Assembly: GCF_020921035.1 (NCBI RefSeq)
Contig: NC_063150.1
Span: 30,923,826 to 30,987,825, forward strand
Direction: 5' to 3'
Length of the DNA: 64,000 bases
Origin: Rhodamnia argentea
Lineage: Eukaryota; Streptophyta; Magnoliopsida; Myrtales; Myrtaceae
In this document: positions 30,603-41,689 of the stretch, piece by piece
Layout: every line of letters starts with the position of its first letter
How positions within the stretch are numbered: the stretch's first letter is position 1
The notes under the pieces: model-generated
Told to the model about the DNA's origin: nothing
Databases searched by the model: none
The model's input: only the letters and a program-made list of their open reading frames with translations
Translations under genes and position numbers: made by a program

Positions 30603-32407
30603 ACGGATTCTTTTATCAATCTCCGCTTTTGCTACCTTCTCGAACTCTTTGAACTTTAAAAGAGTTTCAGATTTTTCCTTCATAAAGTAGATCCATACGT
30701 ACCTCGAGACGTCGTCAATGAAGGTCACCATGTACTTCATTCCACCAATGGAAGCTTGCTTAATTGGTCCGAACACATCAGAGTGAATCAACTCTAATGG
30801 TTCCTTCGCTTTGAATTTTGACTCTTCGTACGGCGGTTGGTGCGCTTTTCCATATTGACAGCCTGCACAAACACTGTATGTTCTCACTTCAAGTTGTGGA
30901 AGTCCCGTCAACATTGACTTCTTCATCATCACATCTAGCTTAGAATAGCTAACGTGACTTAGCCGCATGTGCCACAAGTCTGCCGTCTCATTCCTTCTCG
31001 TCTTGTCCACACATGCGGTTTCCGCAGACATCACATAGACAGACTCCGTTCTTCGTCCCTTCATTACCGGCTCTTCAGTAATCTCAAGGTTTCGATATAT
31101 TTTCACATCTCGTGGACCAAATAGGACAAAATGGCCAGACGATGTTAATTGTGCTACCGAGAGAAGATTTTTCTTCATACACTGAACGTGATAGACATTT
31201 TGGAGTGGCACCTCGGCATCACTACATTGAGGAGAGACGGTCGTACTACCGATGTGAGCTATCGGTAACTTTGAGTTATTTGCCGTCACCACCACCCGAC
31301 TTCCCTTGTACTCCGACAAGTTCTGCAGCTTCTCTTTATCACCGGTCATATGGTTTGAGCAGCCCGAGTCAACGATCCAATCATTCTCATAATCGATTTG
31401 ATTGAATGTTGTTGCCGTAAGGGCTAACTCCTCCTCATCTACAGCGAGGAAAGCCTCAGCATCCCATCCTTCTTCGCTTTTGGAAGTAGCAACATTACTC
31501 TTGACGGCCTTCTTTTTTGACCAACAATCCTACGCCATATGACCCTTCTTCCGGCAGTTGTAGCACTTCCCTTCAAATTTTTGGCCATTGCCACGGTTCT
31601 TAGAACCATTCCATGAGCGAACGCTCCCTTCACCTTGATGACTTCTCACCTTGTCTTCACCTTGATGACTTCTCACCTTGTCATCATTCTTTTTAGATCC
31701 ACCGTAAGCATGCTGCTTGGAATTCCACTTGCCTTTGTAGGCATAGAGTGCCTCTTCTTCATTCTTCAATGAGACTCCTCCCATTTGCTTAGCTAAGGCT
31801 TCTTGACCAGCTAGCAAATCTTCGAACTCGACAAGCGACGGCTGAATTTGCCATCCTTGTATGGCAGCGACAAAACTCTTGAATTCTGGCTTCAAACCAT
31901 GGATGATGATTCGCTTCATCCTGGTATCGCCAATAGGAGCCTCCGGATCCAACTCGGTGATCTCTCGGTATAGCGTCTTCACTTTGTGAAAGTACTGTGC
32001 GACCGTCATGTCGCACTGCGTCACCGACAACAACTCACTTTCTAAAAGTTGGAGCTTCATGTCGTTCTTCTTAGAGAACAGCTTGGCAAACGTATCCCAA
32101 GCTTCCTTGGGAGTATCCACATCTCGTATATGCTCCACCACATCCTCTTCAATCGTCGTCTTCAAAACAAACATGGCTTTGCCCGCTTTAATCTTCCATT
32201 TTCGCAATGTCCCATTCGCATCTTCAGCCTCCAGTTGTCTCACATCGTTTCCATTCACAACCTCCCACAAATCCCGGCCTTGCATATAAGACATCATGCA
32301 GGTGGACCAAGAATTGTAGCTCGGGTTGTTGAGTTTCTTGATTCCGCCAACGACTTGAAGATCACCCATCTTGACAACAGAGATGCTCACCGAACGCCCG
32401 GAAGAAG

Positions 32408-32420
32408 GCTCTGATACCAA
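32408..32420 (-). other. Copia primer-binding site
   Basis: Read on the minus strand this is TGGTATCAGAGCC, the standard complement of the initiator methionine tRNA 3' end used by plant Copia elements. It sits immediately inside the LTR end. Confidence 0.85.
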
Positions 32421-32422
32421 AT

Positions 32423-32809
32423 TGTTGAACGAGCAAGCAACAACAAATGGTTCAATGGCCACAAAATAATTTGATAAGCTTTGGAGAAGAAGACGGTAGA
32501 GAGAGTTTCTGCTCTATCTCAAGTTACTTTTTATTCATGAGATCAAAAAACCTATTAAATAGGCATAACATCCAAAACCACTTAGCAAGAAAATAGCAAC
32601 AGAATAGCAATAACAAAAACCCACTAACATATCTCACTAACTAGAATATCTGAAGAAACAAACCCCTACAAACTAGGATCCCACGTAAAACAAAAAATTG
32701 ACGATCCTTATAGTTTAGGATTCTATAACAGAAAAACAAATAAACATAAATAAGCAATCCTTGATCACGATGACTCGACGTGAGGGCTGGTGTTGTTGTA
32801 TTTAATACA
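32423..32809 (-). repeat. Single surviving Copia LTR
   Basis: About 387 bp between the primer-binding site and the start of duplication unit C. On the minus strand it begins TGTATTAAAT and ends TTCAACA, compatible with TG...CA LTR termini. No second LTR is present, so insertion age cannot be estimated from an LTR pair. Confidence 0.65.
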
Positions 32810-33089
32810 CTCGGCCACGCGTTGCTCACATGGCCGGACGTCCCTGCGCGTTGTCGACGACGCCCGTTGAAGTCGCCTCACACCGCTACGACATCATCTC
32901 CGCATCACCCCGACGACGTCGTCTTGCCATGTCGGGACAACCACATCATCATTGACAATGGACCATTGACCAGATCGAACGATGATCGTCGACTAGAAAT
33001 TGGCTGATCTGTTCGTGAGGTATTTCGATGTGCCGGTTTCTTCACATTTCTATAACTGTTCTTTCGATTTCTATTGGCAAAGTGCACGT

Positions 33090-33340
33090 AATGGATAAAT
33101 TGGAAGTCTCATTATCTATTAAGACCGTTTTGAATAACTCAAACTATATTTTATAGGCTCAAGAAATGTCAAGTGTCTTTGAGAGTATGCAAGCTTAGGC
33201 TAATAACAAATTTGTTGAACGTTTGGCAATGGTATAGCCAGAATCATCAAATTCTCATGTGGTGTCAAAACACTTTGATTCCTTCTATCATACTTCAATT
33301 TGGTCGCTCGAACATAGTAAATGAAGCTTAGGTCTTCTTA
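33090..33340 (+). pseudogene. Retrotransposon gag relic (unit C)
   Basis: Counterpart of the relic at 23527. It has lost further sequence (a deletion near 33195) and carries extra stops. Confidence 0.5.
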
Positions 33341-33689
33341 TCTCGGATATGTCACATTGGATGAAAAAGCTTATGGTCACAATTTTCAGCAGCATTGATG
33401 GAATATTTGCACTAAATGCTAAAACAGCTACTGCTGGTATTTCCCTCCAATTTTTTTTCCATCACAATGTTCTAGGCCCGGCACCAGAAGTTCACCTTGG
33501 ATGGAAAAAGCCCTTGGAGATTCAAATTTCATAGAAGACGGAGACCTATTGCTCATCTGTCTGTATATAGCATTGTATATCAAGCTTCTGACTCTACTGA
33601 TGAGTGATTTCCCAGCAGCTATTAAAGAGCTTCTGCTGCGTGGTTTTTAAGGGGGCTTCTCTGTTGTTTTATCCGTTGCGCTTTGCAGG

Positions 33690-33776
33690 TCGGAATATCG
33701 TCCGGTGCAGCTGCTGTAGCCGCAATCGATGCTTTGCAAAGAGGCCAGAAAAAATTCTGGAGAGCTCATTTGTGGT
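33690..33776 (+). pseudogene. OASTL exon-9 relic (unit C)
   Basis: Counterpart of the relic at 24169, reading [14 protein letters not shown], with the first Ser of SSG retained here where the other unit has Leu. A one-base difference shifts the frame downstream relative to unit B. A GTGAGT donor follows. No other exon of this OASTL copy remains. Confidence 0.7.
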
Positions 33777-34476
33777 GAGTTAATTTGCGTTTCTTGGACA
33801 TCATGAGCAGCACATCATGCATTTTACGAGCGAGTTGGCAGAAACTTAGCTACGTAAGCAGCGTGTCTTCTTGTTTTGCCAATGTGGCTTACTTGAGTTT
33901 TTCTGCAGCTTGATGTGGACCTTCTGTTGAATAAAACTACTCTGTTTCCCTGTTTTTTCAAATGACTAAAAGCCACTTCTACCTGTTCATAATCTTCTTC
34001 AGCAGCAAGCGGCCATTCGATCATACTTATACTGAATGTTAAAGATCGTCTTGTAAGTATAACATTCTGGCATTCGGCGAAGTGGAAAGGCGACGATTAA
34101 TAGTTCGGATTTACTCTTTTTACTTCCTCCACTTGCCATGCTTTCTGTCGATTGAATTCGCCACACCATCTTCAGAAGTTCTTCCAACGCCCAAAAATGA
34201 TGAAAAAATGAAAAAAAAAAAAAAACGAACGAGTTCTTTCATATGCATAAAGCTGATGGCAGTTCCATTTCGTACTCCATGAAGAAGTAACATTGAGATC
34301 TCGATGAACATGACTATTCTGGAGCTGATTCTCGTACATGATGAATTTAGCTAACTTAGTGACTTGAAAATTTTATTTAGATCAGCCTATTATTAGCTTT
34401 TGGCAGCAAGGCGAAAATTTTCCGACTTCAATACGCCTTCGAGACTCGACCCGAAAGGCCATCGGATCGGCGGCAC

Positions 34477-35013
34477 TCATCTGTCTGCAGGGACGACGTC
34501 TGTGGACAAGAAACTGTACAAGTACAAATCCTGCAAAGTCCCCTTCAAATAGGCATACTTCCTCAGCAACCCATCCCTTGTGAACCCGGCCTTCTCCAAC
34601 ACCCTCTGGGAAGCCTTGTTGTCCACCCCGACAAAGGCTTGAATCCTCAAGACATCAGGGAAATCCCCGAACACCTGGGAGAGCGCCAGTCTCACCGCTC
34701 GGGTCGCCACGCCCTTCCCCCACCACTCCCTGGCCAGGCCGTACCCGAAGTCCGCCCGGCAACTGTCGTCCCCCGACCCGGGCCAGACAGAGATGAACCC
34801 GACGCAGCGGTCCCCGATGCACACGGCGCGGCGCCAAGGGTGTGGCATGCAGACGTCCCTGATGGCGGCCAGGGCCTCCTCTCTCGAGGCCAGCGTCTTC
34901 CATCTCAGGAACCTCGTGACCTGGTCGTCACCTGCGAATGAAAGGAAGTCGTCGGCGTCGGATATCCTGAAGGGACGGAGGCTCACGGCCGATGGGTCTA
35001 CTGTCTCCATCAC
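34477..35013 (-). CDS. GNAT family N-acetyltransferase, copy 3
   Basis: Intronless, 178 aa, intact, with all motifs described for the copy at 24958: motif A REWWGKGVATRAV at 96-108 and NKASQRVLEKAGF at 132-144. Against that copy it has Ala8Ser, Thr50Ala, Val66Ile and Asn152Lys; the older copy at 21421 shares Ser at the first site, Ala at the second and Asn at the last. It is divergently oriented to the cysteine synthase gene starting at 37196, about 2.18 kb between start codons. Confidence 0.9.
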   Translation of the reverse strand: MMETVDPSAVSLRPFRISDADDFLSFAGDDQVTRFLRWKTLASREEALAAIRDVCMPHPWRRAVCIGDRCVGFISVWPGSGDDSCRADFGYGLAREWWGKGVATRAVRLALSQVFGDFPDVLRIQAFVGVDNKASQRVLEKAGFTRDGLLRKYAYLKGTLQDLYLYSFLSTDVVPADR

Positions 35014-35032
35014 AACACCTAAGAACTACGAT

Positions 35033-35147
35033 TTCTCTAGCAAAATACAGTCTTTACATACCCGACAGTGGCAGAAGAGAGAACCCGCTTCTCTAGCAAA
35101 ATACAGTCTTTACATACCCGACAGTGGCAGAAGAGAGAACCCGCTTC
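35033..35147. repeat. 55-bp tandem duplication upstream of GNAT copy 3
   Basis: The block starting TCTCTAGCAAAATACAGTC and ending GAGAGAACCCGCTT is present twice in succession, 20 bases upstream of the GNAT start codon. Unit B has it once. It would lengthen the 5' UTR or shift core promoter spacing of this copy. Confidence 0.85.
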
Positions 35148-35235
35148 TTTTATTATTCCTAAAAATCCGCAAATCGAAGCTTCCAGGAAACTGGAAGAAT
35201 CCGTAAGGATCTGACGCGACTTTACGTAGAGAACA

Positions 35236-35465
35236 GATTTGACTTTGGAATTGGGTAGGGGCCGCGCGAACGCAGGCCCCCGCTGCCACAAATTATGACG
35301 TAGGCTCGGCCACTTGGGCCGACCTTGGGCTAGCACCCCTCCCCAAAGTGCAATGGAGGTCACTAGGCCCAGGCCATGAACCTTCTTGACCGCCCATTGA
35401 CCCCGTCCAGGTAAGTGAGTTGCTGGTTGCCCAGGCCTTGATTTTATACAGGTCAAACTCTCTCG
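35236..35465 (-). promoter_or_regulatory. Conserved GNAT upstream block, copy 3
   Basis: Third copy of the block described at 22097. Its distal part (35380-35450) is more diverged than that of copies 1 and 2. Confidence 0.5.
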
Positions 35466-37195
35466 CTGATTCAGTAGCCAATCTGTGTGGGACAAAGAGA
35501 GAGAGAGAGAGAGCGAGTGGACGACTCGGTCAAAAGGGTGTTTCTTCCGAACGGGGGACTTGCGAAGAGATTCGTGATTGTACTTCTTGTGGTTCGCAGT
35601 GGTAGCTTTTTCGGCTGATTCCAACTTGAGGTGAAGAGAGAGAATGGTAAAGATTTAAAAAAAAGCCGGAACGAGCATGGAAATTGAGGGTGTTCCACTC
35701 TAAACTCCTCTGGGTATTTTGATCACCTGAATTTGAGCAGTTTGTCTGAACAGTTCGAATAGTTCTAGATGGGTGTCTGCGGAGCAGTCAACTTCCTCTC
35801 CATGACGAACGGACCTTGGTTGATTGACGGAGTCAAATTCCAAGCCAAAAGAGAATCAAACACTACTGATGTTGCTCTTGGAGTCTTCTGGCTTCTTCTC
35901 GGGAGCAGAGACTCTTGTTCTTAGCTGGCTGTTGTTTAGTGCGCAGCTCAGATGTCAGACTGATGAGCTGAGTGAGTGAAAATCATCAATTTTGAACTTT
36001 TCTCACATAAATAATACACAGACAGTGACTTTATATTCACAGAAGCTAACTGAACAATGCTCTGCACATCTTTCTGACCAAAAACGAAAAAATGCTCTGC
36101 ATATCTTTGTGTGTGTGACAGAGAGAGAAACCCGAGTCCGAAAGCCTTTGAATCGGGGGCCGACTCGGCCCACAAAGAAGAAGTGGAAGATGGTGGCGAC
36201 GAAGCAGCGGACAAAGCACGAAAGCTTCAAATTTGTAAATGTCAAATGAATCCTCAACTTGCTCCTTTGGTTATCTTCCCTCTTATTTAATTGCAGAAGC
36301 AAGTTCTAGTTTGGCTTCTTCAACTCTCTGCCCTTCAAGTGCTCCAATTTTTCTCCTCCTCGCCACTCTCCGCCTTATCTTCCTTCCTGGGTTCAATCCA
36401 AGTTCCTCTATTTGAACTTGCATTGCTCGAATTGCTTTCCCCCGCAGAGCGATTGGCGAGGCATACTGCGTTTTCTGATCCCTGGTGAGTTCCTGAATAA
36501 AACAGCGAATCGCAATGTTTTGATTGCTGCCGCTTTTGCTGCTTCTGCTCTTGTTTATGGGTGCTCTTTGAAGTTTGTGAGAGTTTTTGGAGCTTTTTTC
36601 CAGATTTGTCTTTTGAAAAAGAAGATTATAGTGACGCATGTGGGTGTTGGTGAAAATCCTGCCCAGCTTATGTTGGTGCTTTGTTGCCAGACACTGAGGA
36701 TGAGAAGATTATACCTTCAGAAGAAAGAAGTAATGATATGTGTGCGTAGTCAGTTGCTTGTCAAAGTCTTTTAGTTTCTTAAATGCTCAGGCGAAATAGG
36801 TGTAGATATTCTCCTAGAGGAGGATGTAAAAGTCAGGGAATCGTGTGTTTTCACGGCTCTTTCGTCAAAGTTGACACCTGATGAATTTTGTCCATGTCGT
36901 TTGTTCCCCTTTTACGCCTATGATTGAGCTGATTCAAGTGTTCCAATTGTTGCTGCAAGTTGGCTTCGGCCTATATCATTTGCTTGCCCTTCGTGCTGGA
37001 GTGATGTGGTTTAGTAGAAGCATGGCCTCGGCTACTGTTTCATGGAATGAGCTACATACATAATACAAAATGCATTTGTGGAATGACAATCAAGATCAGT
37101 CCCTTGGTTGTCGCATCTCAATTGACTTTTCGTGCGGAAGACTTATCTTGCAATGTGTTTTCTTGTTGGCTTCTAGATTGTTGTGAAAACACGAC

Positions 37196-39481
37196 ATGGA
37201 GGGACAGTGTGCTATCAAGAGAGATGTCACCGAGGTAAACTCTCTATGAATGCCATCTTCCCAATGTCATTATGATTCTGTCACAAAGTTCCGGTTGGTC
37301 GTGTGCTATCCTATTAACGTGTTTCTCATTGTATCGTGAAGTTAATAGGCAATACTCCAATGGTTTATCTCAATAATGTTGTGGAAGGCTGTGTAGCTCG
37401 CATCGCCGCGAAGCTTGAGAATATGGAGCCTTGTTCTAGCGTTAAAGATAGGCAAGCAACAATTACCCCTGTGTTACTGCTGGCTTGCATCAATTAGCAC
37501 ACTCTGATAGATATTCGTGGATATTTTACGCAGGATTGCACTTAGCATGATCCAAGATGCTGAGGAAAAAGGCCTGATAACTCCAGGAAAGGTGAATAGA
37601 ATATTCCGTGGGGCTAAAAGTTCATTCCGAACATCTACACGGCTGTTGCCTATGTTTCACTTACTGATTATGAGAAATTGTTTTTGATGGATTGTATGGC
37701 GATTGAAGACCGTCCTTATCGAAGTCACCGGCGGCAACACCGGCATTGGTTTGGCTTTTATTGCTGCCATTAAGGGCTACAAACTTATCCTTGTCATGCC
37801 GGCTTCATATAGTATTGAGAGAAGGATTTTGATGCGAGCTTTTGGAGCTGAGGTATATCTCACGGATCCGGCCAAGGGAGTAGATGGGGTCCTTCAAAAG
37901 GCTGAGGAGATCCGGGACAGGACACCGAATAGTCACATGCTCATGCAGTTAGAGAATCCTGCGAATCCAAAGGTTCTTTATTTTAATTGTTGATTTTCTT
38001 CTGCCTGATTCTTTTTAATTAATCTGTACATGCATCTATGTGCCCACAATTCGAAGGATTGAAGAGTTGGTTTGCGATTGTGTCTGTAGATTCATTATGA
38101 AACTACTGGCCCAGAGATATGGAAGGACTCGGGAGGAAAGGTCGATGCCTTCGTTTCAGGAATAGGGACAGGAGGAACTGTGACTGGCGCGGGCAAATTC
38201 CTCAAGGAAAAAAACCCGGAGATCAAGGTCTGCTTGAATTCCAATCGTGTGTTCAGTTAGCTTCAGAGAGATAAATGGCTGCTAAACTATGTCTTTGTTT
38301 ACTCTCTCGTTTGTTTACATCCAGGTGTATGGTGTCGAGCCAGTTGAAAGTGCAGTCCTGAATGGTGGAAATCCAGGTTAGTGCGTGATTTATTTTCTCT
38401 CCTCTCTGACTCGTCTTTGCTGTTGTTGGAACTCTGTGCAGTACAACTTTAGATATCACTGAGTTAGGAGCGAGTTCTTTCCTTTTCCTTCTTTCTTTTT
38501 TGCGGGGCGGGGTGGGTGACTGTTATATCCTCAGGAACGACAGTAGCACGGGCAAAAAGCACAAAGAAATGGCATTGCGCTATGTGGGAGACAAATTTCA
38601 CTTCTTCTTTCATCCTCCTGTCCTGATCTATGCTACTGACTTTTTGATATGTATCAACTGCTTTTGGTCAATTATTTGATGTCTCAAACATATCATAGGC
38701 AAGCACTTGATACAAGGAATTGGTGCTGGTATCATCCCACCAGTTTTGGACGTCAGCTTGCTCGACAAAGTCCTCCAAGTAAGTTCCGAACATTAGGCTG
38801 AAAATTTGGTTAGACTATCCTCCTTGCTGTCGAGTTGAGGATACTTTCCTTAAGTGATTAAATTATGCGACATTTTGTGGCTCCAGATATCAAGTGAGGA
38901 AGCTATTGAGACTAGTAAGCTTCTTGCCCTGAAAGAGGGTCTATTGGTACGGACTTTCAACTCTGTCGTAACCTGTCTTCTTTCTCCGGACGCACAAAGT
39001 GACCTTTCATGAGAAAATTTCAGACCATATTGATGTGATGGACCTTACTTTTACCAACCGGCTTTTTGCGTTCTCACCTTTGGCAATCTTCCACTTTGTC
39101 TTCGAGTAGGTAGGGATCTCTTCAGGGGCTGCTGCTGCGGCTGCAATAAAGTTGGGAAAGCAGCCAGAATATGCAGGAAAACTGATCGTTGTAAGTATTG
39201 ACTTCTTTGCATTTTGTTCATCTGCAATGCCATACGGTAAAAGGAGATACTATCGTTTCTTCCTTGATGATTCGGTGTTCTGTCTTTGATCTGGCACTTT
39301 GCTCTCCTCCTAGTTCCCACCTTCAATTTCCGCATGCACAGTGTTGCCTCTCATGCCGTTATTCTGGCCCCGACTTTCTCCCTCTCTGCAGGTTGTTTTC
39401 CCTAGTTTCGGAGAGCGTTATCTTTCGACCGCCCTTTTCGATTCGATCAGGGACGAGGCTCAAAACATGACTTTCGATTAG
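37196..39481 (+). CDS. Cysteine synthase / β-cyanoalanine synthase-like OASTL, copy 2
   Basis: Same gene structure as the copy at 27556. Exons 37196-37234, 37342-37451, 37534-37591, 37709-37972, 38090-38227, 38325-38376, 38699-38778, 38887-38946, 39110-39190 and 39392-39481 give 972 nt in frame and 323 aa. The PLP lysine (Lys48) and phosphate-binding GTGGT are intact. Seven residues differ from copy 1: Ser77Gly, Phe150Leu, Ser199Asn, Glu244Lys, Thr257Ser, Thr308Ala and Asn323Asp. Ser77 is the serine of the substrate-binding TSGNT loop, and Phe150 follows the conserved substrate-contact Gln149. This copy therefore may have altered activity although the frame is fully open. Intron 2 again has a GC donor. 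No transit peptide. Confidence 0.92.
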
Positions 39482-40828
39482 AGCGACAGTAGCCACAAAT
39501 CGGTCCGGTGTTAGCAGTGAAATAAATGGGTTGCCTATTTATGGAGATCTCGACTTTACTGAAATGTCGGCTACGGGTTTCCACGTGCTGATGCCGTTCC
39601 GAGCACAATGCAACAACTCCAATCTCACCCCCAGGAAGGAATGACTTGCTTTTGTTCGAGATTCAGCATGTTAAGATGTTTTCTGGAACTTATTTGTCGA
39701 TGAGACGTTACATATGATCTCCCCCCATCCCTTCTTGCAATCTTAGAGACTTCAGCATCTAAATAACATGTCTGTAATTTCCTATGAAATTTATTCCATT
39801 ACATGCTTCGGTCCGGTTCTATTTTCAAACTTTCGACGCCATAAAACCCGAAAAAAAACCTCGTACTGGTGAAACCTGAGCTTCGGATTCATCGCTCTGT
39901 AATTCATAACCGTGTTGGCACAGGCAGTTGGAGTAAAGAAGTCATGTAGTTCCATGGACTTGCTCTGCATAATAATCCCGTGGATGAACTTAGCCTTTCC
40001 AAGTTTGCTTGGACTTATGAAAATCAAGATATTGATCCTTTCTGTGTATATGAAACTCGACGATAAGATAATTATTACGAAGGGACTATTTAAACTTTTA
40101 ATTATTAAAGATATTTCTACACATTTAAAATATAAAAATGTGTTTTAAACACATGCAATCGGTTTCACTGGACCGATCGGTTCGATTCCAAGCACCTTCG
40201 GTCCGATCCCCGATTTCGAAAATTGGGAATCGGTCCCTCAAGTCCGGCAACCGATCACTCCTAAATTTTTCATGTCGATAAAGCTCGATATGTGTGGATA
40301 GAAGATGGACCAAAATTATTTATTTTGGGAACATGCCAACAAAAGAAATGCTACACCTAAGAAGTCTTGTGACAATAATTATCCACATCGGCAAAATATT
40401 TATCAATAAAACCTTTTTTTTTTAGAAATATTTCCCAAAAAGCATCTTTTTTATCATAACGTATTTTCCGAAATAAATACACTAAAACCTCGTGATTAAG
40501 GAAAACATTTCCAATTGTTTTCAATAGTTTGTTTTCATTTGTTTGGTACTTTTAGAGAAGGCGTTTTCTTTTTTGTAAGAAGGAAAAGTTGCTTTCCTTC
40601 GATCTAAATTTTTTATTTGCAATTCATGGAAAACTAATATTTTCCGTACATGGATTAGTTTCTATACTGGAAAGTCGGAAAACAATTTTCCGACAATAAT
40701 TTTTCCTTCAAACAAGCGGACTCTAAGAAGCCTCATGAAAAAAAAATTTAGTGAGTGATGCAATAAAATGTAATTGGGTGATGGAATAAGCGAAAAAAAC
40801 CCGAGTCATGAACGATCGGATTGTTTAA
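39482..40828. other. 3' flank of OASTL copy 2 and intergenic DNA
   Basis: To 40122 this is the end of the duplicated unit. At about 40150-40262 lies a GGTTC/CCGG-rich fragment ending in CACTCCTA, which resembles one end of a hAT-type element without a matching partner. From 40263 to 40828 I see AT-rich DNA with no gene. Confidence 0.45.
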
Positions 40829-41321
40829 GGTAGTGCATGATAACACTTCTCGGTTCCAGAAGTCATTCTGGCAAGAAGTGAATTTTTCAGCTTCTGCTTT
40901 TTAGCAAAAGTAGTTTTTTCTATTTCTGCTTCATAAGTTGATTTCTGACTGAGAAATGCGTTTGATAACCGAAACAAATTTTTACTTCGACCGGCGACGG
41001 CGGCGACCGGGCGGCGGGCGGCGGCGGCGGGCGGCGGCGACCGGCGGCGGCGGCGGTGGTCGGCGATGGGGCGGCCGTCGGTGGTCGGTGTGATCAAAGA
41101 AGTAATTCTAAGGTGGAGAAGTAAAAAAAAATTGCTTCTCAAAGTTGGCCAAAAATCTTGCCGGAAGTTAAAAATCTTGCCAGAAGTTAAAAATCCTACC
41201 GGAAGTTAATTTTTTTACCAAACGGATTTCTACTTTGGCAAAGTTTTTACCAAACGAATTTCTCTGCCGGATTAACTTATGGCAGAGAAATCCGAAAATA
41301 GAAGTGTTATCATGCAGCCCC
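40829..41321. mobile_element. PIF/Harbinger-like MITE with TAA duplication
   Basis: A 493-bp element with terminal inverted repeats sharing TGCATGATAACACTTCT after a short variable GG-rich start. It is flanked by the trinucleotide TAA on both sides (40826-40828 and 41322-41324), as expected for PIF/Harbinger and Tourist elements. The middle is a GC-rich run of CGGCGG/GGCGGC repeats (40990-41070), and the right part has tandem GCCGGAAGTTAA-like repeats. No coding capacity. Confidence 0.75.
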
Positions 41322-41324
41322 TAA

Positions 41325-41649
41325 GCATCCTATATTGCAAAATAGAGTTCCGACAAGATTCTTTTAGTAAACGTGACATTGCTCGTCAAGTAAACTTTGC
41401 AAAGTCACTCGGGTAGGACCGGGCAACTCGGTATGAGTGAAAAACTTCATGGTTAAAAAGCGTATAAATCGCTCAAATGGATGGCCGGTTTTTTTAATAA
41501 GTATCGATTTGTTTAAGAACCGAACGAGGCCTGGGAAGCCGAACCGGGTTCGCTCGGTTCTCATACCCACCCCTTGACCGCGTCCACCGATCGGCTAAGC
41601 TCTCCAAACTCCTCCTCCATCTTCGCGCCGTCCTCGGACCATCTCAAGC

Positions 41650-41652
<3 letters not shown>
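41325..41652. other. Upstream region of TSR2 with a hAT-like fragment
   Basis: At 41490-41575 a GGTTC/CCGG-rich piece ends in CACCCCT, like the right end of the 4409 element, without an obvious left end. The remainder is the proximal promoter of the TSR2 gene. Confidence 0.4.

Positions 41653-41682
<30 letters not shown>
41653..41682. repeat. GA microsatellite immediately before the TSR2 start
   Basis: A GA tract of about 30 bases ends 8 bases before the ATG at 41690, so it lies in the 5' UTR. Confidence 0.85.
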
Positions 41683-41684
<2 letters not shown>

Positions 41685-41689
41685 GAGAG

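Larger units (their letters stand above)
30603..32809 (-). mobile_element. Truncated Ty1/Copia retrotransposon
   Basis: Minus-strand element with its 5' LTR at about 32809-32423, primer-binding site at 32420-32408, then gag and the start of pol. The gag frame opens at about 32462 and runs to a CCHC zinc knuckle (CYNCRKKGHMA). A single TAG at 31530-31532 interrupts the knuckle; beyond it the frame continues with protease ([11 protein letters not shown]), the GAG-pre-integrase region and the start of integrase (HSDVFGP). The sequence stops abruptly at 30603 within integrase, so the rest of integrase, reverse transcriptase, RNase H and the 3' LTR are missing. It lies exactly between the two 7.3-kb duplication units. 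Confidence 0.88.
32810..40122. repeat. Tandem duplication unit C
   Basis: About 7.31 kb in direct orientation to unit B (23249-30602), with the same gene order. It begins directly at the Copia LTR end and stops at ATATTTCTACA, after which unrelated single-copy sequence follows. Confidence 0.9.
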
